Shown here: positions 52,220 through 60,981 of the stretch, piece by piece
Layout: each line of letters starts with the position of its first letter
Position numbering within the stretch: the stretch's first letter is position 1
Program-made: the position numbers and the translations under genes
The notes under the pieces: model-generated
What the model was told of the DNA's origin: nothing
The model's database searches: none
The model's input: only the letters and a program-made list of their open reading frames with translations
Source of the DNA: Halococcus sediminicola
Lineage (GTDB): Archaea > Halobacteriota > Halobacteria > Halobacteriales > Halococcaceae
Assembly: GCF_000755245.1 (NCBI RefSeq)
Contig: NZ_BBMP01000010.1
Location: forward strand, 1-64,000
DNA: 64,000 nucleotides
Reading direction: 5' to 3'

Positions 52220-52972
52220 CTATCCCTGTGTCTCGCCGCCGTCGACGGGCAGCGCGTGGGCGGTCACGAACGAGGCGTCGGCAGAGCAGAGCCAGACGAT
52301 GGCGCTCGCGATCTCGTCGGGCTGTGCCGGCCGGTCCATCGGCACGTCGGCGGTGACCGCGTCGCGCTCTTCGGGCGAGAGCGACGCGATCGCCGCCGTC
52401 TCGACGACGGCCGGGCAGACGGCGTTGACCCGCACCCCCTCGGTCGCGTACTCGACGCCGGCCGAACGGGTCAGTCCGACGACGCCGTGCTTGCTCGCCG
52501 CGTAGGGCGTCCGCCCGGGGCTGGCCTCGATACCGGCCACCGAGGCGACGTTGACGACCGCCCCGTCGTCCTTGCCGTCGAGGATCGCCGGAATCTCGTG
52601 TTTCATCCCGAGCCACGTCCCTTTCTGGGCGATTTCGATGACGCGATCCCAGTCGTCCTCGTCGATGTCGGCGGTGCGCGCCGCCGGTACCCCGGCGGCG
52701 ACGTTGTTCACCGCGAAATCCAGCCCGCCGAACTCCTCGACGGTGAATTCGACCATCGCCGCGACCGCGTCCGCATCGCTGACGTCCGCCTCGACGAACG
52801 CCGCAGTTCCACCATCGTTCTCGATGCGTTCGACCGTCTCCGCGCCCGCGTCGACGTCGATGTCCGAGACGACCACCGACGCTCCCTCGCGGGCGAACCG
52901 CTCGGCCGTCGCCCTGCCGATTCCTGCTCCCGCTCCGGTCACCAGCGCCACGCCGTCGTCGATTCCGTTCAT
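52220..52972 (-). CDS. short-chain dehydrogenase/reductase
   Basis: 250 residues from ATG 52972 (MNGIDDGVALVTGAGAG). Rossmann TGAGAGIGRATAERFAREGASVVVSDID (TGxxxGIG), NNVAAG, Ser and Tyr-x3-Lys in the region VASVAGIEASPGRTPYAASKHG. Acidic DID after the second strand suggests NAD. An extra 9 codons upstream are possible. Substrate unknown. Confidence 0.92.
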   Translation of the reverse strand: MNGIDDGVALVTGAGAGIGRATAERFAREGASVVVSDIDVDAGAETVERIENDGGTAAFVEADVSDADAVAAMVEFTVEEFGGLDFAVNNVAAGVPAARTADIDEDDWDRVIEIAQKGTWLGMKHEIPAILDGKDDGAVVNVASVAGIEASPGRTPYAASKHGVVGLTRSAGVEYATEGVRVNAVCPAVVETAAIASLSPEERDAVTADVPMDRPAQPDEIASAIVWLCSADASFVTAHALPVDGGETQG

Positions 52973-53094
52973 TGGTACTACAATATACTGACTATTCATT
53001 CAAATCCGTTTCGGTTCGTGGCCGGCGGAGGTGTGGGGCGGGTTCGGTTGTGCGAGGCGGTGCGTTGATGAGGCTCGCGCCCCGATTCGTCTCC

Positions 53095-53682
53095 ATGAAA
53101 CTCAAGCAGTCGGTCCGTCACTTCGCGGCCAAACAGGCGCTCACGATGCCGGTCGTCGGCGACCTCGCGGCCGGCAAGCTCGTCGATCTCCACACCCGAA
53201 TCTTCACCGACAAGGCCGACCCGGACCACGCCGACGAGCGCCGCGAGCACCTCGATGGCTTCTTCGAGGCGACGATGGATTCGTATGTGGCGGCCCTCGA
53301 AGCGGGCTACACCGAGGCCGGTGCACGCGAGATCACCCACGTCCAGGCGAACTTCGACTTCTACAATCACGGCTGGGTCGAGATGATGGAGATTCCACCC
53401 GACGAACTCGACACCCACTACGACCGCTACCGGGAGTTCTTCGAAACGTTCGACGTCACCATCGCCGACCCACTCGGCACGTTCGCGCCTCCTGGTGGAA
53501 TCCCCGAAGCGCCGTCGACGCCCGCAAAGCTGGACGACGAGACCCACCGCTACGCCAAGGGTGGTTTCGCCGACGACGTGTACGTGGAGGGACCGGACGG
53601 CGAACTCCTCGTCGGCGGGCAGGACGAACCCGACGACGTGGCCGTGACTGACGCCCCCGGCGTCAGCGACGACGACGTTTAG
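53095..53682 (+). CDS. DUF6149-like haloarchaeal protein
   Basis: 195 residues from the inner ATG MKLKQSVRHFAAKQALTMPVVGDLAAGKLVDLHTRIF; ATG 53068 is an alternative. Helical core with HFAAKQALTMP and ARE-ITHVQANFDFYNHGWVEMMEIPPDELDTHYDRYREFF. C-terminal acidic low-complexity. As recalled, this is a haloarchaea-specific family of unknown function. Its stop overlaps the stop of the convergent next gene by 4 bases. Confidence 0.65.
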   Translation: MKLKQSVRHFAAKQALTMPVVGDLAAGKLVDLHTRIFTDKADPDHADERREHLDGFFEATMDSYVAALEAGYTEAGAREITHVQANFDFYNHGWVEMMEIPPDELDTHYDRYREFFETFDVTIADPLGTFAPPGGIPEAPSTPAKLDDETHRYAKGGFADDVYVEGPDGELLVGGQDEPDDVAVTDAPGVSDDDV

Positions 53683-54065
53683 ACGGCCGCGACCCACGCC
53701 CGGTAGTCGGCGGGGCGCTCGTAGATTTCAGTGAATATCCTATCGATAAATCCGGCGACGCGCTCGGGATCGGCTCGCACCGCGATACGCACGTTGGTCC
53801 CCTCGGCCTCGTCTGGGCGTTCGAGTCCCTCGATACGAAATTCGGGATAGTCGCCCAGTAGTGTTTTCAGCCGATCGAGTTCCGCGTCCGTGCAGTCGAG
53901 GTTCACGAGACCGTCGGCGAACTGCACCCACGGCGGTTGCTCGTCGTCGGCCTCCGAATCTGTCTCGATGGTGAGAAACGGGCTTTGGCGCTTCTCGTGG
54001 GCACGGATGGCGTCGGCGAACAGGCTCCTTCTATCCTCTTCGGTGGTGGCGTCGAAGCGGGTCAT
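53679..54065 (-). CDS. conserved haloarchaeal protein of unknown function
   Basis: 128 residues, MTRFDATTEEDRRSLFADAIRAHEKRQSPFLTIET. Mixed alpha/beta with LVNLDCTDAELDRLKTLLGDYPEFRIEGLERPDEAEGTNVRIAVRADPERVAGFIDRIF, reminiscent of a two-layer ferredoxin-like domain. The leader of a longer frame is Arg-rich and rejected. Divergent from adk. No family recognised. Confidence 0.6.
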   Translation of the reverse strand: MTRFDATTEEDRRSLFADAIRAHEKRQSPFLTIETDSEADDEQPPWVQFADGLVNLDCTDAELDRLKTLLGDYPEFRIEGLERPDEAEGTNVRIAVRADPERVAGFIDRIFTEIYERPADYRAWVAAV

Positions 54066-54187
54066 GAACCAGACTCGCTGCTCGTAGTGAAAAACGGGAC
54101 GCTGTCGATCCGTGGCTCCGTTCGTCCATCCCGTGCAAACGAAGACGGTATCTACAAACCTTTTATCCTCCCTTCCGAAGCGGGGGT

Positions 54188-54826
54188 ATGAGCGAAAGCC
54201 AACCCAACGTCCTGCTGCTCGGTCCACCGGGCGCGGGCAAGGGCACTCAGAGCGCGAACGTCGCCGACGAATACGACGTCCCCCACGTCACGACGGGCGA
54301 CGCGCTCCGGGCGAACAAGGACATGGAAACCGAGTACGGCACACCGCGCGAGTTCATGGAAGCGGGCGAACTCGTCCCCGACCCCGTCGTGAACGAGATC
54401 GTCGCCGAAGCGCTCTCGGCGGGCGACGGCTACGTGCTCGACGGCTATCCCCGAAACACCGAACAGGCCGAGTACCTCGCGGACATCACCGCCCTCGACG
54501 TCGTCTGCCTGCTCTCGGTGAGTGAATCCGAACTCGTCGAGCGACTCACGGGGCGGCGCGTCTGTGACGAGTGCGGCGCGAACTATCACGTCGAGTTCAA
54601 TCCGCCGGAAGAGGAGGGCGTCTGTGACGAGTGCGGCGGCGAACTGATCCAGCGCGAGGACGACACCGAGGACACAGTACGGGAGCGAATCAGGGTCTAT
54701 CACGAGAGCACCGAGCCAGTAGTCGAATACTACCGCGAGGCAGGCGTCCTTGAGGAAATCGACGGCGAGGGAACCCCCGAAGAGGTCTGGGGGGAGTTGC
54801 GCGAGACCATCGACGCGGCGATCTGA
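54188..54826 (+). CDS. adk: adenylate kinase
   Basis: 212 residues. P-loop [21 protein letters not shown] (9-29), AMP-binding [27 protein letters not shown], and a zinc-type LID with Cys pairs CDECGANYH and CDECGGEL (about residues 122-153), then [21 protein letters not shown]. Bacterial-type adk, typical of haloarchaea. A TATA-like CCTTTTATCC at 54159-54168 is about 24 bases before the ATG. Heads adk-DUF106-cmk-truB. Confidence 0.96.
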   Translation: MSESQPNVLLLGPPGAGKGTQSANVADEYDVPHVTTGDALRANKDMETEYGTPREFMEAGELVPDPVVNEIVAEALSAGDGYVLDGYPRNTEQAEYLADITALDVVCLLSVSESELVERLTGRRVCDECGANYHVEFNPPEEEGVCDECGGELIQREDDTEDTVRERIRVYHESTEPVVEYYREAGVLEEIDGEGTPEEVWGELRETIDAAI

Positions 54827-54898
54827 GGCCGTCGGGATCGGCCCGAATCGGCCAGCGAAGTAAAAGGTTGATTAGCACGCACGCTGTAGAGGGTGGAA

Positions 54899-55825
54899 AT
54901 GGGACGAACAGGCGAGAAAGCGCGCTCGCTGGTCGCCGAGGACCCCGCCTTCGCCGAGGCGCTCACGGTGGTGCTCGACCGGGCTGGCCACGCCGCCGAC
55001 GAACCCACGGCCGACGGCGGCACGCACACCATCCGGTGGGCGGACGTCAGCGACGACCTCACGAGCGGGCAGTGGGGCCGACTCATCGAGACCGGCATCC
55101 TCTACGACGCCGACGGCGACGGCTTTGCGGTCTCCGATCCGGACGAAATCCGCGCGGCGCTCGGCGACGACTCCGTCGAGACCACGACCGAGGACGAGGG
55201 CTCGGGCTGGTCGACCTACGACAAACTCGCCGGACTCGGAGCGCTCGCGTTCTTCCCGGCGTACTGGTTTCCCGAGATCCGCAACGTCGTCGGCAGCGCG
55301 GCGAACGTTCTCATCGGTCCGTTCGACGCCATACTGCCCTTCTATGCGGTGGTCATCGTTCTCTCGGTGCTCACAGGACTGTATTCGACCCTGCTTCAGT
55401 CGAACCTGATGGACACCGAGAAGATGGGTGCGATACAGGAGCAGATGAACGAGATTCAGGAGCGCCGCAAGGAGGCCAAAGAGCGCGGCGACGACGCGGC
55501 TCTCGATCGGATTCAGGACGAGCAGATGGACGCGATGGGCGACCAGTTGGGGATGTTCAAAGAGCAGTTCCGCCCGATGGTCTGGATCATGCTGCTCACC
55601 ATCCCGGTGTTCGTCTGGATGTACTGGAAGATCGGCATCCGTGGCGGAGCGGGCCACATCGGCAGTGCCGAATCCTCCATCGTGTTGCCGATGCTCGGGC
55701 GCATGGAGTGGACCGACCAGATCGGCGGGTTCATCTGGGTCTGGCTGCTCTGGTACTTCCTCATCTCCATCGCCTTCCGCCAGATCATCCAGAAATCGCT
55801 CAACCTCACGACGACGCCGACCTGA
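54899..55825 (+). CDS. DUF106 membrane protein (EMC3/Oxa1-superfamily)
   Basis: 308 residues from ATG 54899. Soluble N-terminal about 110 residues, then membrane segments near 125, 150, 225 and 275. The cytoplasmic coiled-coil segment EKMGAIQEQMNEIQERRKEAKERGDD (about 180-205; EKMGAIQEQMNEIQERRK) after the second helix is the Oxa1/YidC/EMC3-superfamily hallmark. Such archaeal proteins are thought to help membrane protein insertion. Conserved neighbour of adk, cmk and truB. Confidence 0.88.
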   Translation: MGRTGEKARSLVAEDPAFAEALTVVLDRAGHAADEPTADGGTHTIRWADVSDDLTSGQWGRLIETGILYDADGDGFAVSDPDEIRAALGDDSVETTTEDEGSGWSTYDKLAGLGALAFFPAYWFPEIRNVVGSAANVLIGPFDAILPFYAVVIVLSVLTGLYSTLLQSNLMDTEKMGAIQEQMNEIQERRKEAKERGDDAALDRIQDEQMDAMGDQLGMFKEQFRPMVWIMLLTIPVFVWMYWKIGIRGGAGHIGSAESSIVLPMLGRMEWTDQIGGFIWVWLLWYFLISIAFRQIIQKSLNLTTTPT

Positions 55826-55942
55826 GAGGGACCGTCGTGAGCGCTTTTCGACCGGACTGCTGATGGCTCCGGCTCTCACGAACTGCTCGCTCCGTTGAGC
55901 GCAGTCACAACCCCTTTGTACCGCCCCGAACCGAGACACGGC

Positions 55943-56518
55943 ATGTTTGTCACCGTATCCGGGCCGGCCGGCGTCGGCAAGAGTACGACGGCGTCGGCGC
56001 TCGCCGACGAACTCTCCTACGAACACATCAGCGGCGGGGACATCTTCCGGACGGTCGCCGACGAGCGCGGGCTGACGGCGCTCGAACTCAATCGGCTCGC
56101 CGAGGAAGAGGAAAGTATCGATCGGGCGCTCGACCGCCGCCAGCGGACGATCGCCGACGAGCGCGACGACGTGGTGCTCGAATCACGCTTGGCTGGCTGG
56201 ATGGCCGGCGAGCACGCGGACCTCAAAATCTGGCTCGACGCCCCGCTCTCGGTCCGTGTCGCACGTATCGCCGACCGCGAGGACAAAGCCACCGACATCG
56301 CGCGCGAGGAGACCGAAGCCCGCGCCGCGAGCGAGGCCCAGAGATATCATGAGTACTACGGCATCGACATCGCCGATCGCTCGATCTACGACCTTACGCT
56401 GAGCACCGCCCGCTGGGGTCCCGACGCCATCGCGGGCATCCTCTATGAGGCGTGTACGGCCTACGATCCGGCGGCCGACGAGGGGCAAGTGAGCGTCGCC
56501 GTCGACTTCGAGCGGTGA
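55943..56518 (+). CDS. cmk: archaeal cytidylate kinase
   Basis: 191 residues, [24 protein letters not shown]. Walker [10 protein letters not shown] at residues 7-15, then [15 protein letters not shown] and [35 protein letters not shown]. Phosphorylates CMP/dCMP. Its TGA overlaps the ATG of truB by one base. Upstream ATGs have non-conserved leaders. Confidence 0.93.
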   Translation: MFVTVSGPAGVGKSTTASALADELSYEHISGGDIFRTVADERGLTALELNRLAEEEESIDRALDRRQRTIADERDDVVLESRLAGWMAGEHADLKIWLDAPLSVRVARIADREDKATDIAREETEARAASEAQRYHEYYGIDIADRSIYDLTLSTARWGPDAIAGILYEACTAYDPAADEGQVSVAVDFER

Positions 56519-57432
56519 TGCGGGGTCCGCCGGATGAACGAGGGACCGACGAACGGCTCTCCTTCGGCGTCGTCAACCTCGACAAGCCGCCCGGACCGTC
56601 GGCGCATCAAGTCACCGGCTGGGTGCGTGACCTCGTCTCCGCGGCTCTCGCCGCTCCGGAACGTGCCGATGGGCACGCTGGCATCGACCGCGCGGCCCAC
56701 GCGGGCACGCTCGACCCGAAAGTCACGGGCTGTCTGCCGATTCTCCTCGGCGACGCCACCCGGCTCGCACAGGTCTTCCTCGAAGGCGATAAGGAGTACG
56801 TCGCCGTGCTCGAACTCCACGGACCGGCACCCGAGAGCCTCGAAACCGTCCTCTCGGAGTTCGAGGGCGACATCTACCAGAAACCACCCAAAAAGAGCGC
56901 CGTCGCCCGAAAACTCCGGGTGCGCCGAGTCTCGGAACTGACGGCGCTCGAAGTCGAAGACCGACGAGTGCTCCTACGGATCCGCTGCGAAAGCGGCACC
57001 TACGTCAGAAAGCTCTGTCACGATCTCGGGCGTGCGCTCGGGGTCGGCGCGCATATGGGTGATCTCCGGCGAACTTCGACGACACCGTTCGACGATACCG
57101 ATCTCGTGAGCATGCACGACCTCACGGACGCGCTCGCGTTCGCCGCGGAGGGCGATTCCGAGACACTTCTCGACACCGTCCAGCCGGCCGAGCGCGCACT
57201 CACTCACCTCCCACGGGTCACGATAGCCGACAGCGCCGCCCGCGAGGTGGCCGAGGGTGCGCCGGTCTACGCGCCCGGCGTGCTCGACGTCGAGGGCGTC
57301 CCGGAGAGAGCCGAGGAACCGCTGGTCGCGTGCTACACGCCCGACGGCGCGGCCGTCTGTCTCGGACGGCTGGTGGGGGCGGCCGACATGGAGTCGGGGA
57401 CCGTGGTGGACCTCGAACGGGTCGTGGTGTAG
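56518..57432 (+). CDS. truB: tRNA/rRNA pseudouridine synthase (Cbf5/TruB type)
   Basis: 304 residues. Opening VVNLDKPPGPSAHQVTGWVRD, catalytic Asp in HAGTLDPKVTGCLPILLGDATRLA (about residue 66), CESGTYVRKLCHDLGRALGVGAHMGDLRRT in the second half, and a C-terminal PUA domain (about 225-304; LPRVTIADSAAREVAEGAPVYAPGV). In archaea Cbf5 works with Nop10, Gar1, L7Ae and H/ACA guide RNAs and can also make psi55 in tRNA. Start is fixed by the one-base overlap with cmk. Confidence 0.93.
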   Translation: MRGPPDERGTDERLSFGVVNLDKPPGPSAHQVTGWVRDLVSAALAAPERADGHAGIDRAAHAGTLDPKVTGCLPILLGDATRLAQVFLEGDKEYVAVLELHGPAPESLETVLSEFEGDIYQKPPKKSAVARKLRVRRVSELTALEVEDRRVLLRIRCESGTYVRKLCHDLGRALGVGAHMGDLRRTSTTPFDDTDLVSMHDLTDALAFAAEGDSETLLDTVQPAERALTHLPRVTIADSAAREVAEGAPVYAPGVLDVEGVPERAEEPLVACYTPDGAAVCLGRLVGAADMESGTVVDLERVVV

Positions 57433-57487
57433 CTCCCGACCGGCAGCAGGGAACATTCTTTTCCACTCGGTCGGTGTAACGACCACG

Positions 57488-57766
57488 ATGGCAGACATCG
57501 AACTTCCCGACCCGGAACTCGGACGGGCGACCATCGTCTACGAAGGTCTCGACGGCGAACAGGTGAGCACGGACGTCGACAACGAGCACATCGTCTACTT
57601 CGACGACCACTGGCAGGTCAAAACCGGCGAGGATGCCGACGGCAACGACGTCATCCGTCGGATCCCGCGCAACCGCGTCAGCTACGTCGAGCGCTCGGTC
57701 GAGGAGTTCCAGGACCGCGTCGATGCGGCGGTCGACGAGGCGAAAGACCGCCTCGACCTCGGCTAG
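57488..57766 (+). CDS. small acidic haloarchaeal protein
   Basis: 92 residues, MADIELPDPELGRATIVYEG. Beta-rich middle with HIVYFDDHWQVKTGEDADG and a C-terminal helix YVERSVEEFQDRVDAAVDEAKDRLDLG. Highly acidic. No recognised family; 55 bases after truB on the same strand, so possibly in that operon. Confidence 0.65.
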   Translation: MADIELPDPELGRATIVYEGLDGEQVSTDVDNEHIVYFDDHWQVKTGEDADGNDVIRRIPRNRVSYVERSVEEFQDRVDAAVDEAKDRLDLG

Positions 57767-57784
57767 GCCGCGTTCGGTGTGTGG

Positions 57785-58702
57785 TCAGTCGTCGGCGCGA
57801 GCCTGCTGGGCGTCGTCGGGCTGCGAGACGTCGATGCCACCGATGAGTTCCGTGTAGGGGTACGGCATGTCGATACCCTCGGCGTCGAAACGCTCCTTGA
57901 CCGCCTGCACCCACGCCGAGAGGGCGTGGACGTACTTGCCGCGGTCGGGGTCGGCGATGTACGCGCGTGCGGTTAGCCCCACGTACGAATCCGCGAGTTC
58001 GGTGAGGATGACGTCGGGTTCGGGCTCACCTTTGAGTCCGTCGACGGTCGCCGCCTCCTGAACGATGATCTCCTTTGCCTGCTCGATGTCGTCCTCGTAG
58101 CCGATGCCGAAGGTGAACGGGATGCGGAGTTCGTCGTCAGCGACGGGGTTGGTGACGGCGTTGTCAGCGAGTTCTGAATTGGGAACCGTGATGAGTTCGT
58201 TGTCGAAGGTCTTGAGCTTCGTCACGCGCAGGCCGATGTCCTGGACGACGCCGGATTTGGTCCCGTCGCCGGAAGGCCACTCGATCCAGTCACCGATGCC
58301 GAAGGGGTCGTCCTTGAGGATGAAGACACCGGCAGCGAAGTTCGCCAGCAAGTCCTGTGCGGCGAAGCCGACCGCCAGCGAGAGCGCGCCCAACAGGGTG
58401 GCAAACGCCGCGAGAACGGTGCCGAAGCCCGCGATCGTGGCGGCGAGCGAGACCGCCGCGAACAGCGCGAGCCCACGGGCGACGGTGCCCCCGAGATTCA
58501 CCACCTTCGGGTCGTAGCCGCGCGCGTCGAGGGCACCCTTCACGAGGCGGACGAGAACGAATCGTCCGACCAGATAGATGAGCACGAACGCGACGAGGAA
58601 CAGGACGGCAGTGGTGGCGACGCTGATGAGTGTCTCGCCGTACTGACTCACGAACCCCTGTGGACTCGTCGGAATCCCTTGCTGTAGCGGTGGCGAACGC
58701 AT
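57785..58702 (-). CDS. MscS family mechanosensitive channel
   Basis: 305 residues from ATG 58702. Three membrane segments (about 20-45, 70-95, 100-125) and the MscS pore helix LGALSLAVGFAAQDLLANFAAGVFIL with Gly/Ala packing, then beta domain DDPFGIGDWIEWPSGDG and VVQDIGLRVTKLKTFDNELITVPNSELA. Protects against sudden osmotic downshock, important in salt lakes. A TATA-like TTGATAAAC about 25 bases upstream implies a leaderless mRNA. Confidence 0.93.
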   Translation of the reverse strand: MRSPPLQQGIPTSPQGFVSQYGETLISVATTAVLFLVAFVLIYLVGRFVLVRLVKGALDARGYDPKVVNLGGTVARGLALFAAVSLAATIAGFGTVLAAFATLLGALSLAVGFAAQDLLANFAAGVFILKDDPFGIGDWIEWPSGDGTKSGVVQDIGLRVTKLKTFDNELITVPNSELADNAVTNPVADDELRIPFTFGIGYEDDIEQAKEIIVQEAATVDGLKGEPEPDVILTELADSYVGLTARAYIADPDRGKYVHALSAWVQAVKERFDAEGIDMPYPYTELIGGIDVSQPDDAQQARADD

Positions 58703-58784
58703 TGTGCAATCCAACACCGAACTGTTTATCAAACCATCGCCTGCGCCCGCGGTTCGTCGCGCGCCGACCACACGGAAGCGAAGG

Positions 58785-58793
58785 GCTTAATCC
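58785..58793 (+). promoter_or_regulatory. TATA-like box of tRNA-Pro
   Basis: GCTTAATCC-type element about 28-30 bases upstream of the tRNA 5' end. Confidence 0.5.
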
Positions 58794-58817
58794 ACGAGCC
58801 GGCATCCATCGACACGC

Positions 58818-58890
58818 GGGACCGTGGGGTAGCTTGGTATCCTCGGCGCATGGGGTGCGTCGGACTCGTGTTCGAATCACGACGGTCCCA
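58818..58890 (+). tRNA. tRNA-Pro (anticodon GGG)
   Basis: 73-base cloverleaf without intron. Acceptor GGGACCG (58818-58824) pairs CGGTCCC (58883-58889) with discriminator A at 58890. Anticodon stem GGCGC/GCGTC encloses loop ATGGGGT, giving anticodon GGG. T stem TCGTG/CACGA encloses TTCGAAT. The 3' CCA is not encoded. All stems pair, with one G-T in the anticodon stem. Confidence 0.95.
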
Positions 58891-59157
58891 CTCCCCACCT
58901 TTTGCTGCACTCAGTCGCGCTCCGCGCTCCTTCGTTGGCAAAATCTGGACCAAAAGCCTCGTCGTTCCCTGCGGTCACTCCTCGGCCCGCTCGCTCCCGC
59001 GGTCGCTCGCGGTGGAATTACTAGTGCTCTCCGCAACTGCACAGCACCACAGAAGCCCTCGCTCCCTACGGTCGCTCGTCTTTCATCCACCAGGAGCCGC
59101 ACCGCCGCAGTACCGCGACCGCTACAGCCGCACCGCGACCACCACGGCACACCGCTG
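58891..59157. repeat. non-coding region with three degenerate CGCTCCC..CGGTCGCTCG repeats
   Basis: The 267 bases after the tRNA contain three related units: near 58963-58982 (CGTTCCCTGCGGTCACTC), 58992-59010 (CGCTCCCGCGGTCGCTCG) and 59060-59080 (CGCTCCCTACGGTCGCTCG). No coding frame here is credible. Such short GC-rich repeats are familiar in haloarchaeal spacers; role unknown. Confidence 0.6.
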
Positions 59158-60888
59158 TCACTCGCGCTTCACACCAGGGTTCGTCACCGCACCGTTGGCC
59201 GCCGAGCCGAAGGATTCTCCATATTTCGCCAGCACGCCCGACGTGTAGTTCGGTTCGGGACGGTCGCGCTCGGCCAACCGCGATTCGATCTCCTCGTCGG
59301 TCAAGTCGACGTCGAGGCGTCGCTCCGAGACGTCGATGCTGACGGTGTCGCCGTCTTCGAGAGCGGCGATCGGACCGTCGGCGGCGGCCTCGGGCGCGAT
59401 GTGACCGATGGAGAATCCGCGCGTCGCACCCGAGAAACGCCCGTCGGTTAATAGTGCCACGTCGTCGGCGTGACCCTGGCCAGCGACCGCGGAGGTCACC
59501 CCGAGCATCTCGCGCATGCCCGGCCCGCCGCGCGGCCCCTCATTGCGGATACACACGACGTCGCCCGATTTGACGTGGCCCTCCTGGACGTACTCCATTG
59601 CATCCTCCTCGCCCTCGAAGACTCGGACTGTCCCTTCCTGTCGGAGTTCGTCGTCGCTGGTGACCTTCAGGACCGCACCCTCGGGCGCGAGGTTCCCCTT
59701 CAGAATCCGAATCGCGCCCTCCTCGTCGAAGGGGTCCGAAACGGGTCGCAGGAAGTCGGCGTCGATCTCCTCGTCGGCCGGCAGGTCGAGTTCGTCCAAC
59801 TCCTCGGCTATCGTGCGTCCGGTGACGGTCATCGCATCGCCGTCCATGTAGCCACCCTCGACGAGTCGGCGAATGACGACCGGGACGCCGCCGATCTCGT
59901 GGAGGTCCTCCATGACGCGCGTGCCGCCGGGCTGGAGGTTGGCAATCTTCGGCGTTCGCTGGCTGATTTCGTCGAAGGTGTCGATGTCGAGGTCGATGCC
60001 GGCTTCGGCGGCCATCGCCAGCAGGTGGAGCACGCCGTTCGTCGAGCCACCGAGAGCCACTTGGAGCGCGATGGCGTTCTCGAAACTCGCGCGCGTGAGG
60101 ATATCGGATGGTTTGCGATCGGCTTCTATCGCGTCCAGGACCACCTCGCCGGCCTCGCGGGCGACCGCCTCGCGCTCGTCGCTCTCGGCGAGCGGGCTGG
60201 CGCTGCCGAGCGGCGCGAGACCGATCGCCTCGGAGATCGAGGCCATCGTGTTCGCGGTGAACATCCCGCCACAGGAGCCGGCACCCGGACAGGCGTTGCG
60301 TTCGAGGTCGTCGAGTTCGTCGCGGCTCATCTCGCCCTGTGCGTACGTACCCACGCCCTCGAAGACGTCCTGGACCGTGACATCCCGGCCCTCGTGCTCG
60401 CCAGGCAGGATGGAGCCACCGTAGCAGAATACGGTGGGGAGATCCGTCCTGATGGCGGCCATCATCATTCCGGGGAGATTCTTGTCACAGCCCGCGAGAG
60501 TGACGAGGGCGTCCATGCGCTCGCCGAAGGAGACGAGTTCGACCGAGTCGGCGATGACTTCGCGGGAAATCAACGAGGCTTTCATCCCTTCGGTACCCAT
60601 CGAGATGGCGTCGCTGATGGTGATGGTGCCGAACTCGATCGGCATCCCCCCGGCCTCCTCGATGCCGTCGATGGTGCTTTCGGCCACGTGATCCAGATGG
60701 ACGTTACAGGGCGTGATGTCGGCGGCGGGGTTCGCCACGCCGACCATCGGCGAGTCGAGGTCCGCGTCGTCGAAGCCCATCGCGCGGAACATCGCGCGGT
60801 GTGGGGCGCGCTCCGGGCCGTCGGTGACCTCGCGGCTGCGGAGGCGCTTTGCGGCTTCGCCGTCCTCGCGCTGGCGCTGCTGGCTCAT
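59158..60888 (-). CDS. ilvD: dihydroxy-acid dehydratase
   Basis: 576 residues from ATG 60888 (MSQQRQREDGEAAKRLRSREVT). Fe-S enzyme dehydrating 2,3-dihydroxy-3-methylvalerate and -isovalerate in Ile/Val biosynthesis. Cluster cysteines in NVHLDHVAESTI-adjacent ITPCN, LAGCDKNLPGM and NACPGAGSCGGMFTANTMAS; C-terminal GPRGGPGMREML and LLTDGRFSGATRGFSIGHIAPEAA. TATA-like CTTATG about 27 bases upstream supports the start. The ilvBN genes are elsewhere. Confidence 0.96.
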   Translation of the reverse strand: MSQQRQREDGEAAKRLRSREVTDGPERAPHRAMFRAMGFDDADLDSPMVGVANPAADITPCNVHLDHVAESTIDGIEEAGGMPIEFGTITISDAISMGTEGMKASLISREVIADSVELVSFGERMDALVTLAGCDKNLPGMMMAAIRTDLPTVFCYGGSILPGEHEGRDVTVQDVFEGVGTYAQGEMSRDELDDLERNACPGAGSCGGMFTANTMASISEAIGLAPLGSASPLAESDEREAVAREAGEVVLDAIEADRKPSDILTRASFENAIALQVALGGSTNGVLHLLAMAAEAGIDLDIDTFDEISQRTPKIANLQPGGTRVMEDLHEIGGVPVVIRRLVEGGYMDGDAMTVTGRTIAEELDELDLPADEEIDADFLRPVSDPFDEEGAIRILKGNLAPEGAVLKVTSDDELRQEGTVRVFEGEEDAMEYVQEGHVKSGDVVCIRNEGPRGGPGMREMLGVTSAVAGQGHADDVALLTDGRFSGATRGFSIGHIAPEAAADGPIAALEDGDTVSIDVSERRLDVDLTDEEIESRLAERDRPEPNYTSGVLAKYGESFGSAANGAVTNPGVKRE

Positions 60889-60981
60889 GAGCCGACCTCG
60901 GTTGCCACGGACATAAGTGCCACCGATAGTCCGACAGCCGAGTCGAACCTGTTTTGAGGGCTGCGGTGGCAGAGGGTGACG

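Noticed and set aside
58729-59150. short frames over and after tRNA-Pro
   Set aside because: They cross the tRNA gene or low-complexity GC repeats and have no acidic bias.
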